Part shown: piece after piece, positions 14,512 to 25,659 of the stretch
How the letters are laid out: each line of letters begins with the position of its first letter
Position numbering within the stretch: the stretch's first letter is position 1
Source of the DNA: Glossina fuscipes
Taxonomy: Eukaryota; Arthropoda; Insecta; Diptera; Glossinidae
Assembly: GCF_014805625.2 (NCBI RefSeq)
Contig: NW_023998422.1
Span: 8,297,049 to 8,361,048, forward strand
DNA: 64,000 bases
Direction of reading: 5' to 3'
Made by a program: the position numbers and the translations under genes
The notes under the pieces: generated by a model
Seen by the model: only the letters and a program-made list of their open reading frames with translations
What the model was told of the DNA's origin: nothing
Database searches by the model: none

Positions 14512-15240
14512 TTTAGTGAAATATTAATTAATTCATTAATTAATTATTGACATAATTAAGAATTAATAACATTTTTTTTAAAACAATTAATTTAAAAAAA
14601 AAATAATTTAAAAAATTATTAATTAATTAATAATTTGATTAATATGATAATTTAAACTAATTATTATTAATTTGTGAATAATGATTATTTATTAAGAATT
14701 ATTTATACCCTACATCACTTGCCGATATATGTAACAACGGGACGAACTTGAGATAGACCCACCGATTCAGAATCACTTTGTGAGGTTAAGCTTGTCTGCC
14801 CGTCTGGCCATTTTGTCTCCTTTCGTTCAACCTACAGGTCACAATTTTTGAAAAGCCTCGATGAAATTTGATAAAAAGACACATTTTGGCTTTAAGCCAA
14901 ACGCAGGCATCAAAAATATTTCGTATTGGAAGAATAACCGTATTAATCGAAGTGTTATAGAAAATTTTAGGATGAGCCGTGTTTAGATGGGCGTTTTTAT
15001 TTCACTTTATATTAATTAAGAACTAATTAATTATTCATGAATAAATTAAATTAAGTTTGTTATAAGTTAATTAACAAATTAATTAATTAATTAACAAAAA
15101 AAAGAATAATTTATTAATAATGATTAATTTTTATTTGAATTAAAAATTAAACAATTAATATTTGTTAATTAATAAATTAAATTAATTTTTTTAATTATTC
15201 ACAATAATTCATTCAATTGTATAACACTAATAACTAAATG
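14512..15240. repeat. AATTAATT low-complexity DNA split by a family A copy
   Basis: 14512-14700 and 15005-15240 consist almost entirely of AATTAATT, TTAATT and TTATTAA words that are self-complementary and able to form cruciforms. Between them (14702-14900) sits a minus-strand family A piece, starting at TTATACCCTACATCACTTG and including CAACCTACAGGTCACAATTTTT. The repeat may have inserted into one AT-rich block. Confidence 0.65.
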
Positions 15241-15756
15241 TTATACATTAAAAAGAAAATTAATTATATCATTTTATATTTTTTTACTAATTAGTATCAG
15301 ATATGACAACAGATTTGCTATTTTCTTACTTAATAAAGTAATCAATGTAACATTTTAAGTGAATATAAATATGAATTTTCTTTTTAACTTTTTTTTTTCA
15401 TTTAACTTGCTTTGACCTGCAATTTTGCACAATTTACATACTAAAACAATTAATGCAATGCAATTCCTCAGCGCCATAAAGAGTTGGGTGATTTTTATTT
15501 ATTTAAATTTGCTTATCTTGGATGTCCAAGCCCAAAACGAATACTATCCCGTATAGGTTCACGTATCTTGTTATCTCGAATGCGAGTACAGGATTGAGCC
15601 TTCACGGTAAATATTTTGAAATTGATAGTGGCGAAAAACACGTTTGTAGGAATTAGAAGGCCAGACCGAAGGTGCAGTCACTGATAACAAGAAATAAAAG
15701 TAGCCTTAAATAAGTAAAAGGACTACAGAGGATTGCGTCGCACCATAAATTTATTC

Positions 15757-15822
15757 ACAAACCGACTTTTCAAAATAAGGAATTATATGGGAAATGGTCG
15801 AAAATGTGATACTATCCCGACT
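15757..15822 (+). repeat. Dispersed repeat family A, short fragment
   Basis: Only the left-middle part is present: GACTTTTCAAAATAAGG, TATGGGAAATGGTCGAAAA and a decayed CTATCCCGA in place of CGATCCCAA. Confidence 0.55.
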
Positions 15823-16284
15823 CGTCAACTTATCACATTTTATAAATTTCGATTCTGGTGAACATCTCTCTCATATCATTCATTGCAAGTAAGGCGGCGT
15901 AAATCCTTTGCAAATTTTCATATTAATATCCATGACCAGAGAAAAGCGCTATGTTCGGTTTGTTATTTTACTGATAACACTTCACGTTATTCATCAGAGA
16001 TTTCATAATATGTTAAGATTTTTGTTTTTGGTCCGATATTCCAAAATCCGTCTATCCTTCTTTTGGTCTGTCATCTTAGAATAAAATGAAAATACCGCCC
16101 AATGAATGAATGCAAAAAAAAAAAAACAAAAAAAAGAAAATTAGGAATTATATGCTTTAGCGGATCCCATACTATTCGTGATATTGGATTCGAAGTTTTT
16201 TTGAGGCGAATAATAAAGCAGCTCTCGTTTATTTACCTTTAATAATTGTTGATTTTGCAAATTCATTTCAGATAATCATAAAAA

Positions 16285-17041
<757 letters not shown>

Positions 17042-17084
17042 TTAAATGTTATAAATATTTTTGGTAAAAAACTAGATTGTAGTT

Positions 17085-17114
17085 AATAAAAAATAATAAG
17101 CATATTTCAATAAA
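17085..17114 (+). promoter_or_regulatory. Poly(A) signals of the GST gene
   Basis: Two AATAAA hexamers at 17085-17090 and 17109-17114 follow the stop codon by 44 and 68 nt, a normal distance for a short fly 3' UTR. Confidence 0.6.
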
Positions 17115-17278
17115 ATGAATCGATTTTCGATAGAACTTTTAATTGTATTTGAATTTGATTACGTAAAATTTGTTCTGCGCCAAGTCAGGCTGAAATACAA
17201 GTAAGGTGAACACTTGTGTATCCATTCTGTTTGTTCAAGTAATGTTCCTCATTTTTGTAATGCTGAAAACAAACAAAA

Positions 17279-17383
17279 ACACTATAGTAGGATCAAAAAA
17301 ACCGGTCCGATCCCAGGCATTTTCAATAGCGTTCGCCCCTGAGGCAAAACAAATATGTAGGGGTATCAACTTTTATCATAACC
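17279..17383 (+). repeat. Dispersed repeat family A, 5' fragment
   Basis: It begins CACTATAGTAGG and continues with CCGGTCCGATCCCAGGCATT and TTCAATAGCGTTCGCCCC. The middle between the start and the CCGATCCCA word is deleted compared with longer copies. Confidence 0.65.
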
Positions 17384-19009
17384 TTTCGGATTTTTTTTCC
17401 ACCAATCTTTCAAGTCTTTATCTCAACCTTGAAATTGGTTTTCCGTAGAAACCATAAAAATGTTAGAAGTTTTTCATGTCATTAGAATGATATAAAAATG
17501 TCTAAAAGTTTGGGAAAAGAGGAAGCCAACTCTAACTTTGCCCTTTGCAAACAGTCGAGATTAAGTTGGGATTGGTACGCAAAAAGGCTATAGGCTTAAC
17601 TGGTTTGTTGCGATAAAAATTGTCTTGACCTATTTTAAGAAAATATAAATGATCCCTGGGTAATGTCAAGTTTAACAATAATTTGAAAATGCAAGAAACA
17701 AAACGTATCATTTGAAATTCTCTTCTTCTTCTTTTTGTCAGTGCTGAAAAGGTGAAATATCTCGTAAAAAATTCATGAATTCATATATGAACGAAGAGAA
17801 GACTGAAACAAGAAAGCAGCTGCTGGATCTGGGTTACGTAATTCACAGAAAATAACTGACTCTCTCGCTTTTGAAATTAACTAAACTGTGCATAAAAATA
17901 ATAACACGAAAAATTTCTGTTGAATACGAAATAAGATTAAACGGAAATTATTATTTACCGAGCAGAGTTTCCAAACTCTTAAAAAAAAAATAGATCTTAA
18001 ACGTCACGTAAAGTCAGGTAAAGCTGTCGTCAACTATTTTCCTACTATGTTTCGCAATCAATATTAAAAATTGCGCATTATTGTCGTACAAACGTCTACT
18101 TCTCAAGAGGGTCCTTCTGTATGATCCCGACTTAGGATCGTACATTTTTATATCAAATCACGTATTCTAAACTTATTTCCGTCGGAAAGTATTCTATTGC
18201 CATATAATGTCACATGTAAAAGAAATGGCATATGTTTTCCACAGAAAGATTTTTCCCAAATACGCTATTATGCTTAACAATAGCCTGATTCAATTTCTAG
18301 GCTAAAGCACACGTGCATTTGTCTGTGTATCATTTTGTATAGTAAAGGACGATTATATTTCAAGTTGCTTTTTTCTTTAAACACGTCAGCACAAACGTAA
18401 AAAAGGTAACGTTTCGAAGTTTTAAATAGCTTAACCGCAATGATGAAAGGAAAATATATATTGTATAGCTAAATAACAATCGAATTACAACTATTGTTCG
18501 GGATCAACACTGAACTGAACACATGAAAGTAAATGTTTAGAAGAAGTTGGAAACTATGCTTCCCTCTGCCTACGACGCGATTACCTTGCTGAATATATTA
18601 ATTTTCATTAGCGTTTCGCGATATTTTTCGCACGGTGAATCTTTAATATTTTCAGAGCCGCAATTACTATTTACAGCATTTCTTACTTTCCTGGATCTGC
18701 TACGTCTACAAACCGTCAAAAATAATGAAATTTTCTATAAAAAATTGGATCTTTCTCTTTCATATCACATCTTTTATTCTCATAGAGCTTCCTGGAGCTT
18801 TTGATTATTTTCATTCATTTTACATTAATATCATAAATTAAATATTAAAAACAACTCTGTGCTTTCTCTACTGAGAGTATAATGCGTCAATGTGCGGAAA
18901 CAATACCGTAAACCGAAATTGTGTCCGAAACTTCAGTTATGATTTCAAACATGTCCCTCATGCTTTAAAGCTTGTAATTATGCGCAACAGAAGAGAAAAA
19001 ATATCGCTA

Positions 19010-19216
19010 GCTGTGCCGATTTATAAAATAAGTGTATATTCGTTCTTATTTGTTTTGCATGTATTGTGCCGATTTATAAAATAAGTGTATATTCGTTCTC
19101 ATTTGTTTTGCATGTATTGTGCCGCTTTGAGAATAAGTGTATATTCGTTCTCATTTGTTTTGCATGTATTGTGCCGCTTTGAGAATAAGTGTATATTCGT
19201 TCTCATTTGTTTCACA
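19010..19216 (+). repeat. 52-bp minisatellite, about four copies
   Basis: The word ATAAGTGTATATTCGTTCT recurs at 19028, 19081, 19133 and 19185, a 52-53-bp period. Each unit continues with ATTTGTTTTGCATGTATTGTG. Units two to four are nearly identical, so the expansion is recent; the last unit decays after TTTGTTTCACATG. Open frames across it are by-products of the repeat. Confidence 0.9.
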
Positions 19217-19589
19217 TGCTATAAACAGAGAGCTTATTATACGAAGAGTAAATCTTTGCAGAAAGCTATATATAAAAGCAAATGGAGCAAATGATGGGAA
19301 ACTTTTCACAGCAATATTTCAAGATCATTGATGGGAAGCTGGATACGCACAAGGACTACAAGATCAAATGATAGAAAATTAATTGAACAAAGCGATTTTT
19401 TAACGAAGCCAATTGTCTCTGTTATAAAAAAAAAGAATCTTATACTTACCTTACATCATTTCTGACACGAGTCAATGAGCTAGACGAGTCAATAGACAGG
19501 CAATGGTTGTGTCGATCAACTTAGAAAATGATTCAAATTTATGAATTTCCGTCCGATGTCTGTCCATGCGTCTAATTAATCGAACTGCA

Positions 19590-19765
19590 CGTCTCAATCG
19601 AGCTGATACCGTTGCTTATTATTCGAGCGACCGGGGCTCAATTCCCCGTCGCTAAGCGGTGACCTATGCTGTCGCTTTTTTTTTTTTTAACAGTACACGA
19701 CTCCTCAATGTCTTTTTTTTAGTCTAAGAATTTATTTCATTAGTCTAAAATTATTTTTTTATTTT
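19590..19765 (+). repeat. tRNA-like SINE copy
   Basis: A tRNA T-arm-like hairpin, GACCGGGGCTCAATTCCCCG, resembles a pol III B-box. It is followed by a T-run and the tail TAGTCTAAGAATTTATTTC. That tail is nearly the same as in the copy at 24.25 kb (TAGTCTTAGAATTTATTTC), linking the two as one family. Confidence 0.55.
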
Positions 19766-20329
19766 CCTCGGATAGATGCTTTCTCTTTAATCATTTCAAA
19801 ATAATAATATCGAAATTAAGATGTCATTAATATATTTTAATAAATTAAAAAAGACAAGAGGAAAATACAACACGAAAAACTAAAAATTTGAAGGCACTAA
19901 TATTTTTCTAAATATGACATTATAGCAAAACGTACTTTCATGAGGTAAACGAGATGTCGCCCGGAGATAAATTAATTAAAATAATTAAATTAATTTGACG
20001 ACCACACGAGAATAATCGTAGAAAGCACTAATCCTACACTGCCACTACAAACTACACTGCGCTAGCTTCTTCATTAACTGAAGGAAGCAGAAAAGCTCTT
20101 GTTATGAAATCGTTGTTAATAAGACCGCCTACTTCAAAAACGGGTGCTTTGGAAATATTTAATATCACGGGAAGCCAAACATTAGATTACAATATATTTG
20201 CTATCTACACTAAAGAAAATTATCAATTACACGTAAAGTTTGAATTATTTGCATATAGTTTGATAAAATTTTCAACATCTGACGTCTTATTATATCTACA
20301 TTTTTTAACTAATTGGCTAAATGAGGTCA

Positions 20330-20432
20330 GTATAGCCTACGACAAAAATAGTATAGCCTACGACAAAAAAGTATAGCCTACGACAAAAATAGTATAGCAT
20401 ACAACAAAAATAGTATAGCCTACGACAAAAAA
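20330..20432 (+). repeat. 20-21-bp minisatellite abutting the Ogt fragment
   Basis: Five tandem copies begin with GTATAGC at 20330, 20351, 20371, 20392 and 20413 and have the form GTATAGCCTACGACAAAAA(TA). Copy four has two substitutions. The next 20 nt, GTACAGCCGCCGCAAAATCT, are the end of the Ogt-derived sequence and look like a diverged sixth unit. Confidence 0.9.
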
Positions 20433-20717
20433 GTACAGCCGCCGCAAAATCTGGGAATACCTCCAACGCCTTCAAATAGAGACGTGCTCGATAAAGCTCT
20501 GCTCTGGTTTTATGTTAGCTAAATTGTTAAGAGAGTCTGCATGGTTAGGACATAAACGCAAAGCAGTATTGTAACGATCTTCGGCTTCTTTAACCTTGTA
20601 GAAGAAATCGGATTTTGTGCAAATATAATGCATAATAATTTGATTGCAACGTACCTGTCCTTTCTCTTTTAGAGCATTAGCCAAATTACAATAGGCATCC
20701 GGAAAATTTCGCAAATC
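20433..20717 (-). pseudogene. Ogt: Ogt (O-GlcNAc transferase) TPR fragment with intron
   Basis: Read on the minus strand, 20717-20655 encodes [18 protein letters not shown] 60-nt GT-AG intron (20654-20595) follows. Then from 20594 comes [20 protein letters not shown] and [14 protein letters not shown]. These are TPR residues of O-linked GlcNAc transferase (sxc in Drosophila), known from memory of the family. After IE the frame is broken, and the continuation [16 protein letters not shown] is in another frame. The fragment starts and stops abruptly with no other Ogt exon nearby. Because the intron is kept, it is a DNA-level duplication and not a retrocopy. Substitutions such as KREQ to KPEQ fit decay. 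I consider it a non-functional gene fragment. Confidence 0.85.
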
Positions 20718-21204
20718 GTACACACACAAATGTAATAAAAACACGCATTCACTCGCGCACTAACACATTTCCAAACGTGTAATCATCAAAGTACTAACAC
20801 ACGCGCACACATTACCGTTCTCTTTTCATTTATTCCCCTAACCAAAAAAAAAAAAAAAAAGAAAAAGACTGACAATCCGGCTGGCTTACTAATTGATAGG
20901 TATTTCTAGTGGAACTAATGCCATTCTGTGGAAACGATTAAGGAGTAGACTATACTTGAGAAAAATTGAACTTGATGCCATGACTTTATGCTTAGATAAA
21001 TGAATTACGTTTGTAGGAGCCTTTCATAGGCCGAAGGTGAAGATTGGTTTATTTGCTGCTGTGGAGGCGGTGGTGGCGGCGATGGTGGGGAACTATACTT
21101 GGCTGCACAAATCAAACTCGTTCAGCATCGTTTCCAGTAGAATTAGAGGCAGCTGCCGGAGCGTTAATGACCTCATTAAAGGCGGATGTAAAAGCAGTGG
21201 CGGC

Positions 21205-21393
21205 TCAAAGGTTTTGGTAATTGCGTTCATTGCGAGCTTTGTAAAATTTATAGGCAACTACGCCTATAGCAAACAAACCTAAAGTTAATACGATTTTTCC
21301 TAAGAAAGATGGTCCATCAAAACGATAGCAAGATTCAGCGTCGGCATACGCCGTATAACTCAACTCTTTATAATTGTTAAGTGTAAAAGTCGC
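21205..21393 (-). pseudogene. vsg: CD164/visgun-like sialomucin C-terminal exon
   Basis: After a good acceptor (TTTTAACAG, exon from 21393) the minus strand encodes 62 residues ending at TGA (21205-21207). The tail SCYRFDGPSFLGKIVLTLGL, then an aliphatic membrane span and YKFYKARNERNYQNL, is the hallmark of endolyn/CD164 proteins. These are single-pass late-endosome/lysosome sialomucins whose C-terminal YxxPhi motif (here YQNL) directs sorting. The Lys in FLGK, where the family has small residues, is unusual for a membrane span. I could not find the upstream Ser/Thr-rich exons in the next kilobase. It is therefore either the last exon of a gene with a long intron or a stranded copy like the Ogt fragment beside it; I lean slightly to a fragment. 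Confidence 0.6.
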
Positions 21394-22438
21394 CTGTTAA
21401 AATACATGCAACCATCTAATAATCAAGGCCTCATTTGATGTTAAACGTGCTTTAATGTTTACAGAGATCCAGTCAACCGTGTTAAGACATTTAGTAAACC
21501 TACGAACCTTCTTAAATTAAAAAAAAAAAAAATTAATAATGTTTTTGTTAATGTTTTTTTGGGCAATAAGAAAAGAGATAATTTATTTGTTGTACATATA
21601 TTTGCTGTATATAAATAATATATATATATATATTATATATATATATATATATTATCTGGTATAAGCTAAAATAGAATGTAGACAATCATGCTAGATGTGT
21701 GTGAATTAATAGAAATAAACACATATGCATGTATTACAAAATATAAAATAATAATAGTATTGAATACCGTTTGGTTTTTTAGTTCAAGAAGGATTTTAAA
21801 CTAAACGAATGAAATATATGTGGAAATTGTTCTTCACTTTTTTTTTTATAATATTGTATAAGTATTTTGTAAAATATTTAACAGGGTCTTAATTTTTTTC
21901 TTTTTTGATTTTTGATTGGTATTTATTTATAGTTATTTTAAATTACACAACATTTGTTTTATGTATTATATTAACTAGTCGTCTTGGTTAATCACGACCA
22001 TGACCATAACCGGTGTAATTTTTTTTTATACTTTTTTGAAATGCATACAAACTTCGTGACTTGTTTCTTATTTTGTTCAGTTTTAAAATATGTGTGCAAA
22101 TGTATGAGTGTTGCAATAAAGTCACTAAAATAACATTTGCGTACATTCATAGCATTTTTAGATTGTTGTTGTGTGTACGTAAGGAAACTGGGTCAATTTT
22201 TGAAATTCCTCTAATTAATGATAGATTATGCTACATAGGTAAATAAATATAATCAATAATAATAATGTATTCAAAAAAGTGCATCACAAGTGTTTTCCAA
22301 TAACTTAAAAACAAAACAAAACACGAAAATTGTTAAAGAATTTGTGCGAAATAGTACAATTTGTATATCGAACTAAAGAAAAATTATCTTGTTTGATGTT
22401 TCAAATATTTATGTAAAAAAAAAAATTTAGCAAATTTT
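21394..22438. other. Intergenic DNA, mostly 3' flank of the NHR/SOCS gene
   Basis: AT-rich, with a (TA)n tract near 21617-21655 and A/T homopolymers. Part is presumably the 3' UTR of the minus-strand gene ending at 22439. No gene is supported. Confidence 0.6.
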
Positions 22439-23909
22439 TTAATCCTGGCCTTTAAGGTAACTTTTTAAACGTTCTGGCAACGGCAACTTGTCGATATTTT
22501 GCGGCTTGATATTAAGTAGGATAGCATCACGACAAGCATTTTGTAGCGACACAACTGAAAAGAGAGAATTATTAACAAGGCATGCGATTTTAAATTCACT
22601 ATTGATAATTTCGCTCTTACTGCCGTATAACTGTATGATACGAATTTGTTTTGTGGTACCATATACGTCGATGACAACATGCAATGGGGTCTTATCAATT
22701 GGTATATCCTTTGTGCAAGGCCCCCGATCGATACCATTAATGATAAAATGCATTTCGGCTTTGGTTTTATCGGCTTCGGTTGGCACGAATACCACGCCTA
22801 TACGTGAACCTTTGTCTGTTAATAATATGCCCGGATTACAATCTGCGCTACCGTTAACATCCACCACTGTTGGTCTTAGTAAACGTTTCGGAAACATTCC
22901 CCTTGGGGTGCGTACGTAGATGGAGTCGCCCAAAATTTTGCCTAAAGAACATATTCGTAATTTAACAAGCACCTGAAATTTGATTTTATCTAACCTATAA
23001 CTTAGTATCTAACATTTAGGGTCTCATTAATTTACGAATTAATCTTATCCGAAGTATAATTTCAAATTAACAAAAAATAATTATCAGCGTTTCAGTTTAT
23101 CACGCTACTCATCTTGATGTAAAGGAACTTTTTTGTATCCTTTTTAATGGTTTTACGCTCGAATTGTTCAAATGTTGACAAGTTTTATGTTATCGTACTT
23201 TACACTGATAGTCGCTGCCCTTGCTTTAAATGTTGAGTTGCGTGAAATTTGTTTTCAATTATGTTTTTCTACACTTATATTTGAATAAAGCTCCAATTGC
23301 TTATATAATACAATACATACTTTTTGTTAGCACCGCCGACGAAGGTTGGCCTTCAGTTATTGCAGCCTCTATAGCATCTACACTGCCTCCATCAATTTCG
23401 TTGTTTGAACACGATACTGAGGAATGCGGTTCAAATTTTGAAATTGGAAAAATCCAGCTGGTAGCCAAATTAGCTAAATCCGGTAAAGCAAATTGTGGCA
23501 ATCCGTCTGCCAGGCCATCGGGTACCAATTGAGTTAAGCCCAGACGCATATGTCCTGACCAGCCACGCTCATTTTTTTCTATTTCTACTAAAAATATTTC
23601 ACCCAGTTGTAAAGGCTTTTCGGAGAATGTAACCGCATCAGCAAAGCTAGCTTTACGAAACGCTACTGTATTGTTAAAAAAGTTAAATACAAAATGTTAG
23701 TGTTTGTATTATAAACAAATTGAAAATTAGTGTTCTTTCGTATACATCTTACCTGTATTGTCGTCGCATAATATTATATTCGCTCCATGATAGGGATGAA
23801 ATCTCGCTAATTGCAGTTTGTTTGTTAAAGGATTCGTGGCTGCCGCCAATTCAGATGCTGCGGATAATGTCTGTCCCTCGCTACGATTTAGAACTTTTTC
23901 TTTATTCAT
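22439..23909 (-). CDS. Neuralized-homology (NHR) plus SOCS-box protein, NEURL2-like
   Basis: NEURL2/Ozz-type proteins are substrate receptors of Cullin-RING ubiquitin ligases: the NHR domain binds the target and the SOCS box binds elongin B/C. Minus-strand exons are 23909-23753, 23665-23321 and 22941-22439, giving 334 residues. The NHR domain begins about residue 36 ([18 protein letters not shown]), continues through [20 protein letters not shown] and [13 protein letters not shown], and closes in exon 3 with [14 protein letters not shown]. The last 40 residues ([14 protein letters not shown], then [12 protein letters not shown]) are a typical SOCS box. For exon 3 two acceptors exist. The upstream one at 22973 puts the junction out of frame and meets a stop at once, whereas the TTTAG at 22942-22943 keeps frame (LTK-S-KILGDS), so I chose it. 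Start is the first ATG, preceded by A/T-rich DNA. The fly orthologue name is not certain to me. Confidence 0.9.
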
Positions 23910-24054
23910 TTTTTTACGTTACACGTAAATCGGTTGCAACAAATAAAATAAAAAAACTAATCATTAACAACAATATATTAATTAGTTTGAACTATTTGTT
24001 CTTTGTTTTAAACAAAATGAAAATAAAAATTAGTGTTCTTTCGTATACATCTTA
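23723..24054 (-). repeat. 29-bp exact direct repeat around the first exon
   Basis: The 29 bases at 23723-23751 recur exactly at 24026-24054 (core TTAGTGTTCTTTCGTATACA). The first copy is the start of intron 1 of the NHR/SOCS gene, including one base of the splice donor. The second lies upstream of the ATG, where the donor is destroyed. Confidence 0.9.
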
Positions 24055-24227
24055 TTTATTTTATTAACACACTGTTGTATTTTTAGTTTTATAATGCTTG
24101 CTATTATCTGCTGACAGTACAATTAAAGCTTCGCTGTAAACGTTTTAACGCTTCCATCACTGTTTGTCACCATTTCTGTGTTCGATTCTTAACTTATAAA
24201 TTGAGCTTGAATTATATATATTAGGTT

Positions 24228-24415
24228 TCTTATTCGCCTGAGTAGCCGAAGGGGAGGAATCTCGACTAGCAAGTCAATGGTCGTGGGTTCGAATCTCAAG
24301 TGCGGTAGAGTTTTTAATAAAAAGCCGATAGCCTTAGATGCTAGTGCTTTTAAGAGTTTTAGTCTTAGAATTTATTTCTCTGGCGAAATTAATAATAATA
24401 ATAATAATAATAATA
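24228..24415 (+). repeat. tRNA-derived SINE with (AAT)n tail
   Basis: A tRNA-like head runs from GCCTGAGTAGCCGAAGGGG to a clear pol III B-box, GTGGGTTCGAATCTCA (about 24290). A short body with TAGTCTTAGAATTTATTTC follows, then an (AAT)n tail at about 24390-24415. Head, body and short-repeat tail are the classic SINE layout. It lies in the divergent space between the NHR/SOCS gene and mS37. Confidence 0.75.
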
Positions 24416-25173
24416 GGTTTCTTTTTTGAATGCAAAGAAATCCGCAATTTTAAGGACTTCTGCAATTAGTTTTCTCCACATTTTCTACGTAATTTTATTA
24501 ACCTGTCTGTAATTGAAAATAGTTCAGGTTTAATATACAACCAATTTTGATTTTCAGGGTAGACAGATTGTAGAAAATAATAATTTAAGACATCTTTTAT
24601 AAATCACATGAATATGAATACTCGGTATCGTATGAAAAAAGAGAATTCAACAAATAACTCCAATTCACCAAAAACCTGAATGCGACGTCACAAGTTTATA
24701 CACATTACTTTGGTTATTATAAATGGCGGAAAAGTGATCGAGAATTATACATTGCGAGTGATTCTTTCGCGACATAAGTTTAAACAACTCGAAGGACAAC
24801 GAGACGAATGTGCATATTATTAATATTGTACATATAGTAAGATATGGCGTTAATATGTATATATTAACATATGATATTAATATATATATGGTATAATAGA
24901 TGAATGCAATATATTATACAGAGATATTATATGTATATTACATATATATATGTCTCTATAGTTAAATACATATAACATTATTGGTTGGGAACAGCTGATC
25001 ATTATGTTTATTTATTTTTAATAAAATTTGCCTGGTATTTTTTACACTTTACAACACTATTTCTTAACTGCAAACAGCTGTAGTAAGTCTTCATAACTTA
25101 AATTTTTAATAAAAAAAAGAGAGGTAAGTTTGCGAATTACTTTTAGTAATTATAATATTAACAAACTTTTAGC

Positions 25174-25542
25174 ATGCGAATTTTCTCTGTTCTTAATGCA
25201 GCTAATCGGAAAGCCAGGGCCCCCCAAAATGAAAAAGATGTACCATTCCAGGAGATATTGCCTCTTCGTTTGAAGAATAGAGTTAGTGGGAAATCAGATT
25301 CCAGTTCCGATGTTGCCTGCTTACAGGAAATGAGTATTCTTTTTGCCTGCCTTAAAGATAATGACTTTGTAGAGAAATTTTGCCATAAAGAAATTTCACA
25401 GTTTAAAAAATGCTACAAAGTATTCATGGATGGTAAAACAGCTCTCAAAGCCACCGTTAATCAGGGTATCATTACACCTGGCAATAATTTGAATTACCGA
25501 CAATTGAACAAATACATGAGACTGTTCCCCAATCCAAAGTGA
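25174..25542 (+). CDS. CHCHD1: Mitochondrial small-subunit ribosomal protein mS37 (CHCHD1)
   Basis: This is a CHCH-fold component of the mitochondrial ribosome small subunit, imported and oxidatively folded by the Mia40 pathway. It has 122 residues, similar to the human protein. A basic N-terminus with an NRV motif (35-37) precedes the twin CX9C signature: Cys49/Cys59 in CLQEMSILFAC and Cys70/Cys80 in CHKEISQFKKC. It ends with LNYRQLNKYMRLFPNPK, where the LN-K-LRFPN ending is typical. The coding region is one exon. A 5' UTR intron is likely: GAG/GTAAGT at about 25122 and TTTTAG just before the ATG at 25174. It converges on the SAPCD2-like gene with 117 bp between stop codons. Confidence 0.88.
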   Translation: MRIFSVLNAANRKARAPQNEKDVPFQEILPLRLKNRVSGKSDSSSDVACLQEMSILFACLKDNDFVEKFCHKEISQFKKCYKVFMDGKTALKATVNQGIITPGNNLNYRQLNKYMRLFPNPK

Positions 25543-25644
25543 TAAAGGAAAAGTTATCTTATTTATGCATCTATTGAATAGAATTAAAATTCATTTTAAT
25601 TTTTAATTTAATATCAAGATGCATTTAATTAAACAATGTTGTTA

Positions 25645-25650
25645 AATAAA
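25645..25650 (+). promoter_or_regulatory. Poly(A) signal of mS37, next to opposing CDS
   Basis: AATAAA lies 103 nt after the mS37 stop and only 10 nt before the opposing coding end at 25660. Cleavage 15-25 nt downstream would place the mS37 3' end inside the antisense of the SAPCD2-like gene. Confidence 0.5.
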
Positions 25651-25659
25651 ATGTTGCTC

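Larger units (their letters stand above)
9503..16284. other. Intergenic region, Eps-15 to GST
   Basis: This 6.8 kb stretch is AT-rich and shows no supportable gene. It starts with T-rich and TTA-repeat tracts (9.6-10.05 kb). It then holds a SINE-like copy near 10.7 kb, family A pieces near 10.8, 14.7 and 15.75 kb, a short direct repeat near 11.7 kb and AATTAATT-type low-complexity DNA at 14.5-15.25 kb. The open frames present are short and have no recognisable motifs. Confidence 0.7.
17115..20329. other. Intergenic region downstream of GST
   Basis: There is no supportable gene. It contains a family A piece near 17.28 kb, the 52-bp minisatellite near 19.1 kb and a SINE copy near 19.6 kb. The rest is ordinary AT-rich DNA with short frames lacking motifs. 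Confidence 0.65.

Noticed and set aside
19085..19331. Cys/Phe-rich repeated peptides in the minisatellite
   Set aside because: The 52-bp unit shifts frame with each copy; the frames are by-products of the repeat.
19590..19665. Possible genuine tRNA gene
   Set aside because: The T-arm-like hairpin is good but I cannot fold a matching acceptor stem or anticodon arm, and the tail is shared with a SINE copy.
21998..22033. Minus-strand peptide NYTGYGHGRD before a stop, like a glycine-rich RNA-binding protein end
   Set aside because: Only ten codons with no acceptor before them, and inside the probable 3' UTR of the NHR/SOCS gene.
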